Under the pieces are notes generated by a model. The model was not told the DNA's origin. It made no database searches and was given only the letters and a program-made list of their open reading frames with translations. DNA of 64,000 bases. It comes from Flavobacteriaceae bacterium YJPT1-3 (GTDB taxonomy: Bacteria > Bacteroidota > Bacteroidia > Flavobacteriales > Flavobacteriaceae). Location of the stretch: NCBI GenBank assembly GCA_029866965.1, contig CP123444.1, positions 1,715,501-1,779,500 of the forward strand. Direction: 5' to 3'. How positions within the stretch are numbered: position 1 is the first letter of the stretch; every line of letters begins with the position of its first letter. Position numbers and translations under genes: made by a program. This document shows positions 54,549 to 64,000 of this stretch, in pieces.

Positions 54549-55404
54549 TACGCTATTTGTCGATCAAGTTGCCTATCCTACCCTTCGCAAGAACGGAGAT
54601 CAGACCAATGAGACTCCGAACTCCATGGCATTTATTATTAAGGAGCCACCACAGCGCATTGTTTCATTAGTGCCCAGCCAGACGGAAACGCTCGTCGATC
54701 TCGGTCTGGAGGAGCAATTGGTAGGCCTGACTAAATTTTGCGATGCTCCTCAAGGTCTTAAGCAACGAAAAACCGTGGTTGGAGGAACTAAACAAGTACA
54801 TTACGATAAAATAGAGGCGCTAAAGCCCGATATCATTCTTTGTAATAAGGAGGAGAACACACGGGCTATGGTAGAACAACTCAGTACCATAGCTCCGGTG
54901 CATTGTTCAGAAATCATTGATTTTGAAGACGCGCTGGAACTCATCATTGAGTACGGCCATCTCTTTGACAGATTGAAAGAGGCTGGAGCGTTGGTGGATA
55001 GAATTGAACTGGCGCACAAGGACTTTGAAGCCTTTGTAAGTGATCGGGAGCTAAAACAAGTAGCCTATCTCATATGGAAAGATCCTCTCATGGCAGTTGG
55101 TGAAAAGACCTTTATCCAAACCATGCTCACTTTGGCTGGTTTTAAGAATGTCTTGGATGACAATACCGGAAGGTGGATGCGGTATCCTGAAGTTGCCTGG
55201 AAAGATCTGGAGCAGGCGGATTACGTTTTTCTTTCCTCAGAGCCCTTTCCTTTTTCCGAGGCAAAGCATTTTTCCTGGGTGGAAAAGAATAGCAGAAGCA
55301 AACCGGTTCTCGTTGACGGGGCCTACTTTTCGTGGTACGGCAGTCGTATGCTAGTAGCCTTTGCCTACTTTAAGCAGCTTCACCAGCAGATCGACTGTGC
55401 GTGA
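54541..55404 (+). CDS. Helical-backbone metal receptor / cobalamin-type binding protein
   Basis: 287 aa from a TTG at 54541 that overlaps the pyrF stop by 8 bp; an ATG at 54625 gives 259 aa and cannot be excluded. [21 protein letters not shown] and [31 protein letters not shown] are the BtuF/periplasmic-binding type pattern for cobalamin or iron-siderophore receptors. No signal peptide is seen in either version, so it may act in the cytoplasm. The B12-dependent icmF gene is 3.6 kb downstream, which makes a cobalamin link plausible. Confidence 0.82.
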   Translation: MSSTLFVDQVAYPTLRKNGDQTNETPNSMAFIIKEPPQRIVSLVPSQTETLVDLGLEEQLVGLTKFCDAPQGLKQRKTVVGGTKQVHYDKIEALKPDIILCNKEENTRAMVEQLSTIAPVHCSEIIDFEDALELIIEYGHLFDRLKEAGALVDRIELAHKDFEAFVSDRELKQVAYLIWKDPLMAVGEKTFIQTMLTLAGFKNVLDDNTGRWMRYPEVAWKDLEQADYVFLSSEPFPFSEAKHFSWVEKNSRSKPVLVDGAYFSWYGSRMLVAFAYFKQLHQQIDCA

Positions 55405-55567
55405 ATGTATCCAACAAGAGCAATTCCAGGAGCGTTTTATGCGCCTTGTGAGCGTAAAAATCACTTTCTGCAGGAGCAGAAAACTGGAGGTTATACGCCA
55501 TTTCTAAATAGCGCGCATACTTGGCTTCAAGTCGGGTCATGTTGAATTTTGCGGACATGATACTCAA
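55370..55567 (-). CDS. Small helical protein, possibly Lacal_2735/DUF6435-like
   Basis: 65 aa (or 62 from the Met at residue 4). KFNMTRLEAKYARYLEMAYN and SDFYAHKAHKTLLELLLLD form two helices like the small flavobacterial family with K-Y-x-x-x-L-x-E-A-y and S-D-x-x-a-x-K-A. Its 3' end overlaps the convergent metal-receptor gene by 35 bp. A real gene is likely, but the evidence is modest. Confidence 0.5.
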   Translation of the reverse strand: MSIMSAKFNMTRLEAKYARYLEMAYNLQFSAPAESDFYAHKAHKTLLELLLLDTFTHSRSAGEAA

Positions 55568-55630
55568 TTAACGCTTCTAATATATTTCATAATGACTTGT
55601 CATTCAGATAACTTAATATTAAATTAACAA

Positions 55631-55665
55631 AAAAAGCCGATGGTTTCTTAAGACCATCGACTTTT
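55631..55665. terminator. Hairpin with flanking A and T runs
   Basis: CGATGGT (55638-55644) pairs with ACCATCG (55653-55659), with an A run before and TTTT after. It could end plus-strand transcription from the pyrF/metal-receptor unit. Confidence 0.6.
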
Positions 55666-55766
55666 ACAATGAATGATGGAAAGCCCCTAATCTTTCCATA
55701 CTTCAAAGGTGAATATTTTATAAGTTGTGCAGGTGATCGAAACGTTACGTTATTTTTAATTTAACT

Positions 55767-56276
55767 ATGCATCATTTTAAAACCTTAGGTCTAATCTGTT
55801 TGCTTTTTGTGCCTTCGCTATCGATGGCGCAAGAGGGATGTGCTTGTTGTACGGCCAATCATCAGGCTTTTGACTTTTGGGTGGGCGAATGGCAGGTGAT
55901 GGGTCCTGAAAATAAGCTTGCTGGAACGAATTCCATTACGAAAGAACAGGACGGTTGTGTATTGAAAGAACATTGGACAAGCATCAATGGGGCCTATTCC
56001 GGAACCAGCTATAATTTTTACAATGCACAAACCGAGCAATGGGAACAATTATGGATTGACAACAACGGTGGATTTTTAAAACTTTCCGGGCAGCGTATCG
56101 GTGATCAAATGATCATGCGATCAGCGGCTCAAGAAGATGCTACGGGTGTCCCCGTCGTGAATCGGATCACCTGGACACGAAACGATGATGGTTCGGTACG
56201 GCAACTTTGGGAACTACTAAAAGGTGAGGAACAACCGCAAGTGCTGTTCGACGGGCTCTATCTTAAAAAAACTTAA
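55767..56276 (+). CDS. Secreted DUF1579-like beta-barrel protein
   Basis: 169 aa with a signal peptide (LICLLFVPSLSMA). After a CACC motif comes FDFWVGEWQVMGPEN, the W-x-G-x-W pattern that starts lipocalin-like DUF1579-type barrels, then alternating strands (LKEHWTSINGAYSGTSYNFY, LWIDNNGGFLKLSGQR). Ligand unknown. The last bases overlap the convergent kinase gene by 4 bp. Confidence 0.75.
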   Translation: MHHFKTLGLICLLFVPSLSMAQEGCACCTANHQAFDFWVGEWQVMGPENKLAGTNSITKEQDGCVLKEHWTSINGAYSGTSYNFYNAQTEQWEQLWIDNNGGFLKLSGQRIGDQMIMRSAAQEDATGVPVVNRITWTRNDDGSVRQLWELLKGEEQPQVLFDGLYLKKT

Positions 56277-57247
56277 GCATAGGTTTGTTGGCGCAGTTGT
56301 TCTGTTTCCTCAGCCGATTTGAAGACTTCCCAGGTTTTTCCCTGGGTGCGTAGTGCCCCCAGTATATTAGCAAATTGACCGGCCTTGATGGGATCGTTGT
56401 ATTTTGCAAATCCGTAGGCCAGCCCTCCGGCAAACGAATCTCCACAGCCGGTGGTGTCGATAACCTTACCTACCGGCATCGATGAAATCCAGTCTTTTTT
56501 TATTTGACCATCTTCCAATTGATACAGCACGCATCCACGGGAGTCCATCGTGACATAAAGGTATTGGGTACCCTTGCTCAGCACGTGCGCTGCCAGGTCA
56601 TCCAAATGATCAGTAGCCTCTTCGTCATAAATGGAAGGCAGATCATTTTCGTATTCATTTTTAAACCACATGCACTGCGACTCCTCCAAATTCATTTTAA
56701 GCACATCAATGTAGGGCAGCCATTCGTCTGCATCTACCCAAAATTTGCGATGCCGATGCCCCGTGACATCCATAGAAGTAGTCGCGCCGTGGGCATCGAA
56801 GACTATAATGCCCTTGGAGTTTTTCTTAATAAACTGCAAGCTGCTCAAAGCGATCTCAAAATCAGTAATGGGAACAAAAACAAAGGCGGCGGCATCCAAA
56901 TGGGCTTCAAAGTCGGTGGGAACCAAGGGGTTCATGCAAGCCAATTGTTTCTCCTCTCTATTGTTTTGATCTTTAAAATCCAAATAGATCACGGTGCCCC
57001 GATCTAATTCGTCGCTTATACTAGTCGTATCCACATTGCTAAAATCACGTAACTCGCTAAGAATGGCTGTTCGATCCTTACGATGTACATTGGAAACGGG
57101 GACTACCTGATCTTCAGCATTCATCAGCTTGCTCAAGGCAACCACCGGGTGAGTCACGCAGCCATAGCGCATGATGATATCATTTTCATACGTGGAAATG
57201 GTATCCCGGGGGATTGGTCCTGCAACTACGATCTTCATGGGCTTCAT
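56273..57247 (-). CDS. PfkB-family carbohydrate/nucleoside kinase
   Basis: 324 aa. The C-terminal PfkB signature VIDTTGCGDSFAGGLAYGFAK contains the catalytic Asp, and VLKMNLEESQ is the conserved Asn-x-x-E region. The N-terminal beta-hairpin lid region is divergent (AGPIPRDTISTYENDIIMRY). The substrate may be a sugar or a nucleoside and cannot be set from sequence. Its start overlaps the DUF4197 gene by 4 bp. Confidence 0.9.
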   Translation of the reverse strand: MKPMKIVVAGPIPRDTISTYENDIIMRYGCVTHPVVALSKLMNAEDQVVPVSNVHRKDRTAILSELRDFSNVDTTSISDELDRGTVIYLDFKDQNNREEKQLACMNPLVPTDFEAHLDAAAFVFVPITDFEIALSSLQFIKKNSKGIIVFDAHGATTSMDVTGHRHRKFWVDADEWLPYIDVLKMNLEESQCMWFKNEYENDLPSIYDEEATDHLDDLAAHVLSKGTQYLYVTMDSRGCVLYQLEDGQIKKDWISSMPVGKVIDTTGCGDSFAGGLAYGFAKYNDPIKAGQFANILGALRTQGKTWEVFKSAEETEQLRQQTYA

Positions 57248-57954
57248 AGTCTGCGATCTTGTAAGGCGAATACCCGTCTAAGCAAGTCTGTGGTTCTTGC
57301 AGAAACCTGATTTCTGATCTGTTGCTCTTCAACGGCGATCATGGTGAACACTCCTTCCAGGGCCTCTCTGGTCACGTAATCGGTGAGATCAGGATTCACA
57401 TCATTCGTCAAGGGTAATTCATTGTATCGGGTGATCAGATTATTCCAAATTTGATCCGCTCCTACCTTGGCAAAAGAATTTTGAATGACCGGATTGAACT
57501 TTTGATACAGGGCGTCCTCCGTACGTGCCTCAAGATAGGAGGTCGCAGCACGATCATTACCGAGTAATATGGTGCGAGCATCGGTAAAAGTGATGCCTTT
57601 GACCGCCTCCACAAAAATAGGGGTCGCTTCTTTGACCGCATCTTCTGCAGCGCGATTCAATTGCTTGATTCCTTCGTCGGCCAGGCTGCCTAGACCTACA
57701 GCCCGTAAGGTTTTATCCACTTTTTGTAACTCGGCCGGTAAGAGGATCTTGACCAATTCGTTCTGATAAAATCCATCTTCCTCGGTCAGCCTGGTGACTT
57801 GTTTTTCAATGCCAAAATCCAAAGCCTGGCGCAGGCCGCTGGCTATGGTTTCCGAATCCATTCCGTCTTGCCCGGGTAATCCGCCAATGACTCCCTGAAG
57901 CTCCGCACAAGAGCTGAGGACAAACAAACAACTGATCGCAATGAGTTTTTTCAT
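57244..57954 (-). CDS. DUF4197 lipoprotein
   Basis: 236 aa. Lipobox VLSSCAEL (Cys16). The remainder is helical and fits DUF4197: IASGLRQALDFGIEKQVTRL, LGSLADEGIKQLNRAAEDAV, KGITFTDARTILLGNDRAAT and FAKVGADQIWNNLI. Envelope location is likely; function unknown. First gene of a pair with the PfkB kinase. Confidence 0.88.
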   Translation of the reverse strand: MKKLIAISCLFVLSSCAELQGVIGGLPGQDGMDSETIASGLRQALDFGIEKQVTRLTEEDGFYQNELVKILLPAELQKVDKTLRAVGLGSLADEGIKQLNRAAEDAVKEATPIFVEAVKGITFTDARTILLGNDRAATSYLEARTEDALYQKFNPVIQNSFAKVGADQIWNNLITRYNELPLTNDVNPDLTDYVTREALEGVFTMIAVEEQQIRNQVSARTTDLLRRVFALQDRRL

Positions 57955-58006
57955 TCTACTGTAGCTATACGATCAAATATACTAATTCTTGAACGGGGAG
58001 AAAGCC

Positions 58007-58858
58007 TTAGGAGAAGATGATGGTTTTATTTCCATAAACCAGGATTTTATGATCCAAATGGGCTTTGACGGCGCGTGCCAGTACGATCTTCTCCAGATCG
58101 CGGCCTTTCATGATAAAATCCTGCACTCCGTGTATGTGCGATACGCGCACGGTTTCCTGTTCAATGATGGGCCCCTCATCCAGATCAGAGGTCACGTAGT
58201 GACTGGTAGCGCCAATGATCTTGACGCCTCTGTCGAAAGCCGCGTGATAGGGCTTGGCCCCTACGAAAGCCGGTAGGAAAGAATGATGGATGTTGATGAT
58301 TTTGTTGGGGTAGTGGGCGACAAAATCTGCCGAAATGATCTGCATATATCGCGCCAGGACGATCAGATCAATCTCGTGCTTTTGAAGGAGTTCCAGCTGC
58401 TTGGTTTCAGCCTCCTTTTTGGTCTCCTTATTTACAGGAATATGGAAAAACGGAATGTCGAATTGTTTGGCAACGCCAGATAAGTCCGGGTGATTACTGA
58501 TAATGAGACTTATGGCTCCACGGAGCTCTCCGGTCGCATGTCTTCCCAACAGGTCGTACAGGCAGTGGTCATATTTGGACACAAGGAGGGCGATTCGGGA
58601 GGTTTCATTGTGATCAAAGAGCTGCCAGGATAAATCATAGGGATTAGCCATCTTCGTTTGAAAGCTTTCGCGAAAGCGAATCAATTCCGTTGCGGTATCA
58701 AAAGCACATACCAGACGCATAAAAAAGGTATCGGTCTCCCGGTCGACATGCTGATCCAGATAAATGATATTGGCCTGTGCCTCCTTGACGAAGGTGGTAA
58801 TGGCAGCAACCAAACCTTTACGGTCCGGACAATGAATGAGAATAATGGCTTGGGTCAT
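58007..58858 (-). CDS. purU: Formyltetrahydrofolate deformylase
   Basis: 283 aa. It hydrolyses 10-formyl-THF to formate and THF, feeding purine synthesis or one-carbon balance. An N-terminal ACT domain (about 1-80: AIILIHCPDRKGLVAAITTF, then IIYLDQHVD) precedes the formyltransferase fold with LARYMQIISADFVAHYPNKI, the catalytic NIHHSFLPAFVGAKPYHAA and GATSHYVTSDLDEGPIIEQ. Divergent from icmF. It holds a perfect iterated palindrome. Confidence 0.95.
   Translation of the reverse strand: MTQAIILIHCPDRKGLVAAITTFVKEAQANIIYLDQHVDRETDTFFMRLVCAFDTATELIRFRESFQTKMANPYDLSWQLFDHNETSRIALLVSKYDHCLYDLLGRHATGELRGAISLIISNHPDLSGVAKQFDIPFFHIPVNKETKKEAETKQLELLQKHEIDLIVLARYMQIISADFVAHYPNKIINIHHSFLPAFVGAKPYHAAFDRGVKIIGATSHYVTSDLDEGPIIEQETVRVSHIHGVQDFIMKGRDLEKIVLARAVKAHLDHKILVYGNKTIIFS
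58665..58676. repeat. Iterated 12-bp palindrome CTTTCGCGAAAG (copy 6)
   Basis: Perfect copy inside purU, extended to 14 bp. Confidence 0.85.
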
Positions 58859-58977
58859 GTGGTTGATGGAGTAAGTGAAATCGGCATAAACTACTGATAG
58901 TGATGCGTGTAATCTCTAAAATAGGAATTTTTTTTAGCCTGACTAGGAGCGGTGGATAGATTGGCCTCACTATATCG

Positions 58978-59006
58978 TTTGCGCCACTTAAAAATCCTTA
59001 TTTTTG
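58978..59006 (+). promoter_or_regulatory. Promoter of icmF
   Basis: TTTG at 58978-58981, a 17-bp spacer and TATTTTTG at 58999-59006, 22 bp before the ATG. Confidence 0.6.
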
Positions 59007-59028
59007 CACTTCAAAAGCAAGCTGGTTC

Positions 59029-62000
59029 ATGAAAAACCCTGAAGTCTACACACCTAAGCATAAAATTCGAATTGTTACTGCAGCCTCGCTCTTTGATGGC
59101 CATGATGCGGCGATCAATATCATGCGACGCATCATCCAGTCTACTGGGGTAGAGGTGATCCATTTGGGGCACGATCGCTCGGTGGAGGAAGTGGTGAATA
59201 CGGCCATACAGGAAGATGCTCATGCCATCGCCATGACCAGTTATCAAGGTGGCCATAATGAGTACTTCAAATACATGTACGACTTACTACACGAGAAAGG
59301 ATCAGGGCATATCAAAATTTTTGGAGGAGGCGGAGGCGTCATTCTACCCGAGGAGATCAAAGAACTCATGGAGTATGGGATCACGCGAATCTACTCTCCC
59401 GATGACGGACGCGAGATGGGATTGCAAGGGATGATCAATGATCTAGTTAAGCAATCAGACTATGCGCTAGGCGATGCTCTAAATGATGAATTGGATCAAT
59501 TAGAGCGACAGGAGCCCAAAGCGATCGCCCGACTGATCTCTGCGGCAGAAAATTATCCGGACAAGCATTCGGAAATCTTGAACACCATTCACGAAAGAAA
59601 TAAAGAAATTAAACTACCCGTCTTAGGAATCACCGGAACCGGAGGCGCGGGAAAATCTTCGCTGGTCGATGAACTCGTTCGTCGATTTCTTCTGGATTTC
59701 CCCGATAAGAGTATTGGATTGATCTCGGTAGATCCTTCTAAAAGAAAAACAGGCGGTGCCTTGCTGGGAGATCGTATCCGTATGAACAGCATCAATTCGC
59801 CTCGGGTATACATGCGTTCTTTGGCGACGCGCCAAAGCAATCTGGCCTTATCCAAACACGTGGCTGAAGCCGTCGAGGTGCTTAAAGCGGCCCGTTACGA
59901 CCTGATCATTCTGGAAACTTCCGGAATAGGCCAGAGCGATACGGAGATCATTGAACACTCAGACGTTTCGCTCTATGTCATGACCCCTGAATTCGGAGCG
60001 GCCACTCAATTGGAAAAAATTGACATGCTCGATTTTGCCGATCTGGTGGCGATCAATAAGTTCGACAAACGGGGAGGGCTGGATGCCTTGCGGGATGTTC
60101 GCAAACAATACATGCGAAACAATAATCTTTGGGATATTGAACAAGAAAAGCTTCCAATTTACGGGACCATCGCTTCTCAATTCAATGATCAAGGTATGAA
60201 TCGTCTGTATGCAGCAGTTATGCGAACGCTGACGGAGAAAACCGAGTCGACCTGGAATTCAGACCTGGAGTTAACCCAGGAAATGAGTGAAAAGATATTC
60301 GTGATTCCACCGGCCCGCACCCGCTATCTTTCAGAGATCGCAGAGAATAATCGAGCCTACGATCAAACCGCCGCTGATCAGGCACAAACCGCTCAGCGCC
60401 TGTACGGTATTTATAAATCCATGGAAACCATAGCCGGTCAGGAGCCCAAATTAGACAAGTCAGGTTTGGATATTTCTGAACTGACCCCTACACAGGAAGA
60501 TGATCAGGCACTGCTTAAATTGTTGCTGGCTCAATTCGACAAGACGAAAATGGATTTGGACCCTTACAACTGGGAAGTTATCCTCGGGTGGAGTGAGCAG
60601 TTGGCCAGGTACAAGGCACCCGTTTATTCGTTCAAAGTCCGTGGTAAAGAGATCAAGATCGATACACACACAGAATCCCTGTCACACACTCAAATCCCTA
60701 AGGTGGCCTTACCCAAGTACGAGGCCTGGGGAGATCTTCTTAGATGGACGTTACAGGAGAATGTACCGGGAGCCTTTCCCTTTACGGCAGGATTATATCC
60801 TTTCAAACGTACTGGTGAAGATCCCACCCGAATGTTCGCCGGGGAAGGAGGCCCGGAACGCACCAATCGCCGGTTTCACTACGTCAGTTTGGGCATGGAC
60901 GCCAAGCGTCTATCAACGGCCTTTGATTCCGTAACGCTATATGGGAATGATCCGGATTATCGACCGGATATTTACGGGAAAATCGGAAATGCGGGGGTGA
61001 GTATTTGCTGCCTGGATGATGCTAAGAAATTGTATTCCGGCTTCGACCTGAGTAATCCCATGACCTCGGTCAGTATGACCATCAATGGCCCCGCACCCAT
61101 GCTTTTGGGCTTTTTCATGAATGCAGCCATTGATCAGAATTGTGAGAAGTACATCAAGGAACAGGGGTTAGCGGATCAAGTAGAGCAAAAGCTGAAAGCC
61201 TTATACGACGATCAGGGTCTGGACCGACCCAAGTATCACGGGGACTTACCCGAAGGGAACAACGGTTTGGGATTGATGCTTTTAGGAATTACCGGTGATC
61301 AGGTATTGGAAGCCTCCGTCTACAACAAGATCAAGCAAGAAACCTTGGCTCAGGTACGCGGTACGGTACAGGCCGATATCCTCAAAGAAGACCAGGCTCA
61401 AAACACCTGTATTTTCTCAACGGAATTTGCATTGCGGTTGATGGGCGACGTGCAGCAGTATTTCATCGCACAGAACATTAGAAATTTTTATTCGGTTTCC
61501 ATTTCAGGCTATCATATTGCTGAAGCCGGAGCCAATCCCATAACCCAACTTGCCTTTACCCTGGCTAATGGTTTCACCTACGTGGAATATTACCTGAGTC
61601 GGGGCATGGATATCAATGAATTTGGTCCTAATCTTTCTTTCTTTTTCTCCAACGGCATTGATCCGGAATATGCGGTTATAGGCCGAGTGGCTCGTAAAAT
61701 TTGGGCGAAAGCCATGAAAGAGAAATACGGGGCCAACAAGCGGGCCCAAATGCTGAAATACCACATTCAGACTTCCGGGCGCAGCCTGCATGCTCAGGAA
61801 ATTGATTTTAACGATATACGGACTACCTTACAGGCCTTATACGCCATCTATGACAACTGTAATTCTTTACACACCAATGCGTATGACGAGGCGATCACGA
61901 CGCCAACAGAAGACAGTGTACGCAGGGCTATGGCCATCCAATTGATCATCAATAAGGAATTAGGCTTGACTAAAAATGAGAACCCCATACAGGGCGCCTT

Positions 62001-62457
62001 CATCATAGAAGAACTTACTGATCTGGTAGAAGAAGCAGTGCTGGAAGAGTTTGATCGCCTGACCGAACGTGGTGGGGTGCTTGGCGCTATGGAGACCATG
62101 TATCAGCGCAGTAAGATCCAGGAGGAGAGTCTCTATTACGAAACCTTGAAACACAATGGAGAATTCCCAATCATTGGTGTAAACACCTTCCTGAGTAGTA
62201 AAGGGTCACCTACAGTAACTCCTGGGGAGGTCATCCGTGCTACGGAAGAGGAGAAGGAAAATCAGATCAAAACCCTCAAATTGCTTCACGAAAGCAAATC
62301 GGCTACTGCCCAACAGGTGCTTGAAGAAGTGCAACAAGTAGCAGTCAACAATGCAAATATCTTTGAGGCGCTTATGGAGGCGACCAAAAGCTGTTCACTG
62401 GGTCAGATCACTAAGGCGCTTTTTGAAGTAGGAGGGCAGTACCGCAGGAATATGTAA
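59029..62457 (+). CDS. icmF: IcmF: fused isobutyryl-CoA mutase and G-protein chaperone
   Basis: 1142 aa B12-dependent acyl-CoA mutase. Residues about 12-150 are the cobalamin-binding domain with [10 protein letters not shown] (His25 as the lower cobalt ligand) and the [13 protein letters not shown] loop. The MeaI-like GTPase follows: Walker [11 protein letters not shown] at about 202-211, [20 protein letters not shown] and NKFDKRGG. From about 520 to 1100 is the substrate TIM barrel with [37 protein letters not shown] and [20 protein letters not shown]. This fusion isomerises isobutyryl-CoA and related branched acyl-CoAs. Single gene with its own promoter; related names such as methylmalonyl-CoA mutase are less exact. 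Confidence 0.95.
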   Translation: MKNPEVYTPKHKIRIVTAASLFDGHDAAINIMRRIIQSTGVEVIHLGHDRSVEEVVNTAIQEDAHAIAMTSYQGGHNEYFKYMYDLLHEKGSGHIKIFGGGGGVILPEEIKELMEYGITRIYSPDDGREMGLQGMINDLVKQSDYALGDALNDELDQLERQEPKAIARLISAAENYPDKHSEILNTIHERNKEIKLPVLGITGTGGAGKSSLVDELVRRFLLDFPDKSIGLISVDPSKRKTGGALLGDRIRMNSINSPRVYMRSLATRQSNLALSKHVAEAVEVLKAARYDLIILETSGIGQSDTEIIEHSDVSLYVMTPEFGAATQLEKIDMLDFADLVAINKFDKRGGLDALRDVRKQYMRNNNLWDIEQEKLPIYGTIASQFNDQGMNRLYAAVMRTLTEKTESTWNSDLELTQEMSEKIFVIPPARTRYLSEIAENNRAYDQTAADQAQTAQRLYGIYKSMETIAGQEPKLDKSGLDISELTPTQEDDQALLKLLLAQFDKTKMDLDPYNWEVILGWSEQLARYKAPVYSFKVRGKEIKIDTHTESLSHTQIPKVALPKYEAWGDLLRWTLQENVPGAFPFTAGLYPFKRTGEDPTRMFAGEGGPERTNRRFHYVSLGMDAKRLSTAFDSVTLYGNDPDYRPDIYGKIGNAGVSICCLDDAKKLYSGFDLSNPMTSVSMTINGPAPMLLGFFMNAAIDQNCEKYIKEQGLADQVEQKLKALYDDQGLDRPKYHGDLPEGNNGLGLMLLGITGDQVLEASVYNKIKQETLAQVRGTVQADILKEDQAQNTCIFSTEFALRLMGDVQQYFIAQNIRNFYSVSISGYHIAEAGANPITQLAFTLANGFTYVEYYLSRGMDINEFGPNLSFFFSNGIDPEYAVIGRVARKIWAKAMKEKYGANKRAQMLKYHIQTSGRSLHAQEIDFNDIRTTLQALYAIYDNCNSLHTNAYDEAITTPTEDSVRRAMAIQLIINKELGLTKNENPIQGAFIIEELTDLVEEAVLEEFDRLTERGGVLGAMETMYQRSKIQEESLYYETLKHNGEFPIIGVNTFLSSKGSPTVTPGEVIRATEEEKENQIKTLKLLHESKSATAQQVLEEVQQVAVNNANIFEALMEATKSCSLGQITKALFEVGGQYRRNM

Positions 62458-62471
62458 TAAGTGGGGTTGAC

Positions 62472-62870
62472 TTAGATCATCAACTTCCAGTTACGCTGTA
62501 ATGATTTGAAACCTCTGATCTCTTGACGCAGCAGGTCAATAAAATCTCTCCCATTGCTTTCCACGCGTGCCAAACGGTCGCAAGTGCGTTGCAGGCTGCG
62601 TGTAAGTCGTTCTACGCTCTGTACTTGTCTCAAGCGTTCTTCCTGAAAGGGGTAGGCTTCGGCCTTAAGGATCTCAGGCGCCAATGAATCTCCCTGCCGA
62701 ATGATGTCTCCGGTGAAATAAAGGGATTCATCTTCCCGACCATCGGCTCGAAGCGGAGTGAGTTCATACTGCAAATAATCTGAAATCAGTCGGGATAGCC
62801 TCTTGATATCAAGGGCCTTGCTATAGATAGCCTGGTATTTTGCTGAACTGGAAAACTCCAACGGTTGCAT
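62472..62870 (-). CDS. Hypothetical helical protein
   Basis: 132 aa, hydrophilic, no signal peptide or membrane segment. Mostly helices rich in Arg, Leu and Gln (IKRLSRLISDYLQYE, SVERLTRSLQRTCDRLARVE), with SLYFTGDIIRQGDSLAPEIL between. No family recognised. It converges on icmF with 14 bp between and is divergent from the Lrp-type regulator. Confidence 0.7.
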   Translation of the reverse strand: MQPLEFSSSAKYQAIYSKALDIKRLSRLISDYLQYELTPLRADGREDESLYFTGDIIRQGDSLAPEILKAEAYPFQEERLRQVQSVERLTRSLQRTCDRLARVESNGRDFIDLLRQEIRGFKSLQRNWKLMI

Positions 62871-62994
62871 GGGACTTTATTTTACTGCTCACTCAAAATT
62901 AGCAGGAATTCAAAGAAGTTATATTTCGATAATAAGGTATATATTAGATTTTTATTTAGATACTAATGTATTTTTAATCTAAACTTTAGAATGT

Positions 62995-63426
62995 ATGGAT
63001 TCTTTAAACTGGAAGATTTTAGCCCTTCTGCAGCAAAACGCGCGCATATCTAATGCCAGTATCGCCCGAACTGTGGGTATCAGTCCGCCAGCAGTTGCCG
63101 AGCGCATTAAGAAAATGGAAGATCAGGGTGTTATTATCGGATACCGTACCGCGGTTTCGCCGGCGGCAGCGGGTTATCAACTGACCGCCATAATTACCCT
63201 GAGAGCCTTTATGGGGAAACTAAAACCCTTTTTGGAAAAGGTAAAAACTCTGGAAGAGGTCACCAACTGTTACCGCATTACCGGTAATGAGAACATTGTC
63301 ATGGAGGTCGTGCTTAAAAATCAGAAACATTTGGAATCCTTTATTGATCAGGTCATTACCTACGGGGAGTCAAAAACCCAGATCGTACTTTCTCACGTGG
63401 TCGATAGTCGTCCCTTAAAGAAGTAA
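62995..63426 (+). CDS. Lrp/AsnC-family transcriptional regulator
   Basis: 143 aa. The N-terminal helix-turn-helix (LNWKILALLQQNARISNASI, then VGISPPAVAERIKKMEDQGV) and the C-terminal RAM/effector domain (ITLRAFMGKLKPF, CYRITGNENIVMEVVLKN) are typical. Effector likely an amino acid; targets unknown. The AT-rich stretch before it (62880-62990) probably carries its promoter. Confidence 0.93.
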   Translation: MDSLNWKILALLQQNARISNASIARTVGISPPAVAERIKKMEDQGVIIGYRTAVSPAAAGYQLTAIITLRAFMGKLKPFLEKVKTLEEVTNCYRITGNENIVMEVVLKNQKHLESFIDQVITYGESKTQIVLSHVVDSRPLKK

Positions 63427-63443
63427 AGTTTGACCCTGTTTTA

Positions 63444-64000
63444 TCAATTGCCCGGTTGAATGATCTCGAAGTTTTCTTTTTCCTTAGCCTCGCTCACCAT
63501 TTGCTTCACCTCTTTCAATAGGGCCTTGGCATCATAAATGACGCCATCTTTAATGGTGTAATCAACGCCACCCACACGAACCACCTCATTATCCGCTGTC
63601 AATTTTATGGCTCCTGTTCCGTAAAGTACTTTGAAGTTTTGAAGTGGATTTTCCCCTACTACGACAAAATCGGCCTGCTTCCCAATAGCGATCGATCCAA
63701 GTTGATCTTCCATGCCAAGCGCTTCGGCACCGTTTAAGGTGGCTGCACGAATGACTTCTAAAGGATGAAATCCGGCCTCCCGCAACAATTCCAGTTCGCG
63801 GATATAAGCAAAGCCGTACAATTGGAAGATAAAACCACTATCAGAGCCTGTGGTCACCCGGCCCCCATGATTTTTATAATCGTTGATGAATTGCATCCAC
63901 AAGGAAAAATTCTCTTTCCAGGCTACTTCTTCTTCAGTACCCCAAAAGTGCCAATAGGATCCATGAGAAATTTTGCTTGGCTGGTAAAACCGCCATAAGG
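63444..64000 (-). CDS. Amidohydrolase-family protein (partial)
   Basis: C-terminal 185 or so codons; the frame is open to the right edge. KISHGSYWHFWGTEEEVAW precedes TTGSDSGFIFQLYGF, which holds the metal-site Asp of the amidohydrolase superfamily, and then ATLNGAEALGMEDQLGSIAI and GKQADFVVVGENPL, the usual end of imidazolonepropionase-like and related hydrolases. Substrate cannot be set from the fragment. It is tail-to-tail with the Lrp gene, 17 bp apart. Confidence 0.85.
   Translation of the reverse strand, partial: LWRFYQPSKISHGSYWHFWGTEEEVAWKENFSLWMQFINDYKNHGGRVTTGSDSGFIFQLYGFAYIRELELLREAGFHPLEVIRAATLNGAEALGMEDQLGSIAIGKQADFVVVGENPLQNFKVLYGTGAIKLTADNEVVRVGGVDYTIKDGVIYDAKALLKEVKQMVSEAKEKENFEIIQPGN

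Overview
The window looks like a chromosome segment of a marine-type flavobacterium (Bacteroidota, probably Flavobacteriaceae). The grounds are: families largely confined to that phylum (DUF4293, DUF3078, DUF3667, DUF1599, DUF4197, a Rho with a long disordered insert); glutamine synthetases of both class II and class III; a fused IcmF acyl-CoA mutase; A-rich leaders without Shine-Dalgarno sites; and several promoters of the Bacteroidota form TTG-N17-19-TAnnTTTG. No rRNA, phage, IS element or CRISPR array was seen.

Layout. 1-9.4 kb: an outer-membrane protein cut by the left edge, a Trp/Gly/Ser-rich lipoprotein, proS, two identical tRNA-Glu genes, rpsT, rho, a DUF4293 membrane protein, a phosphoesterase, truA and an ABC exporter. 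9.4-12.7 kb (minus): folP, the c-di-AMP cyclase cdaA and two DUF3667 membrane proteins. 12.8-18.1 kb (plus): DUF1599, a membrane/DUF6624 fusion, an ABC permease, tpiA, prmA and clpS, most of them overlapping or nearly so. 18.3-24.9 kb: a secreted metzincin, lipoproteins, MORN/beta-propeller proteins and a LytS/LytTR two-component pair. 25-26.7 kb: a repeat-rich gap, tRNA-Arg, apt and a small frameshifted gene. 26.7-29.3 kb: a BlaR1-like/BlaI-like pair with its own operator. 29.4-33.8 kb: a cation antiporter and divergent glutamine synthetase genes.

34-45.7 kb is the most distinctive part: a curli (type VIII secretion) locus. It holds three giant curlin paralogues of about 511-515 aa, a CsgB-like protein, a small curlin-like protein, a CsgE with an extra N-terminal domain, CsgF, a CsgG with an added C-terminal beta-barrel, and a propeller lipoprotein. 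Three separate upstream regions share at least five ordered sequence boxes, which points to one common regulator. Facing the end of the locus is a 1126-aa secreted protein combining a MACPF (perforin-like) domain with a long ankyrin-repeat array.

49.4-64 kb is mostly housekeeping: purM, a DUF3078 protein, prfA, pyrF, a cobalamin-type binding protein, a PfkB kinase, a DUF4197 lipoprotein, purU, icmF, an Lrp-type regulator and an amidohydrolase cut by the right edge. The B12-dependent icmF and the cobalamin-binding protein may be functionally linked. A 12-bp palindrome, CTTTCGCGAAAG, recurs six times perfectly across the window in genes and gaps alike, far above chance.
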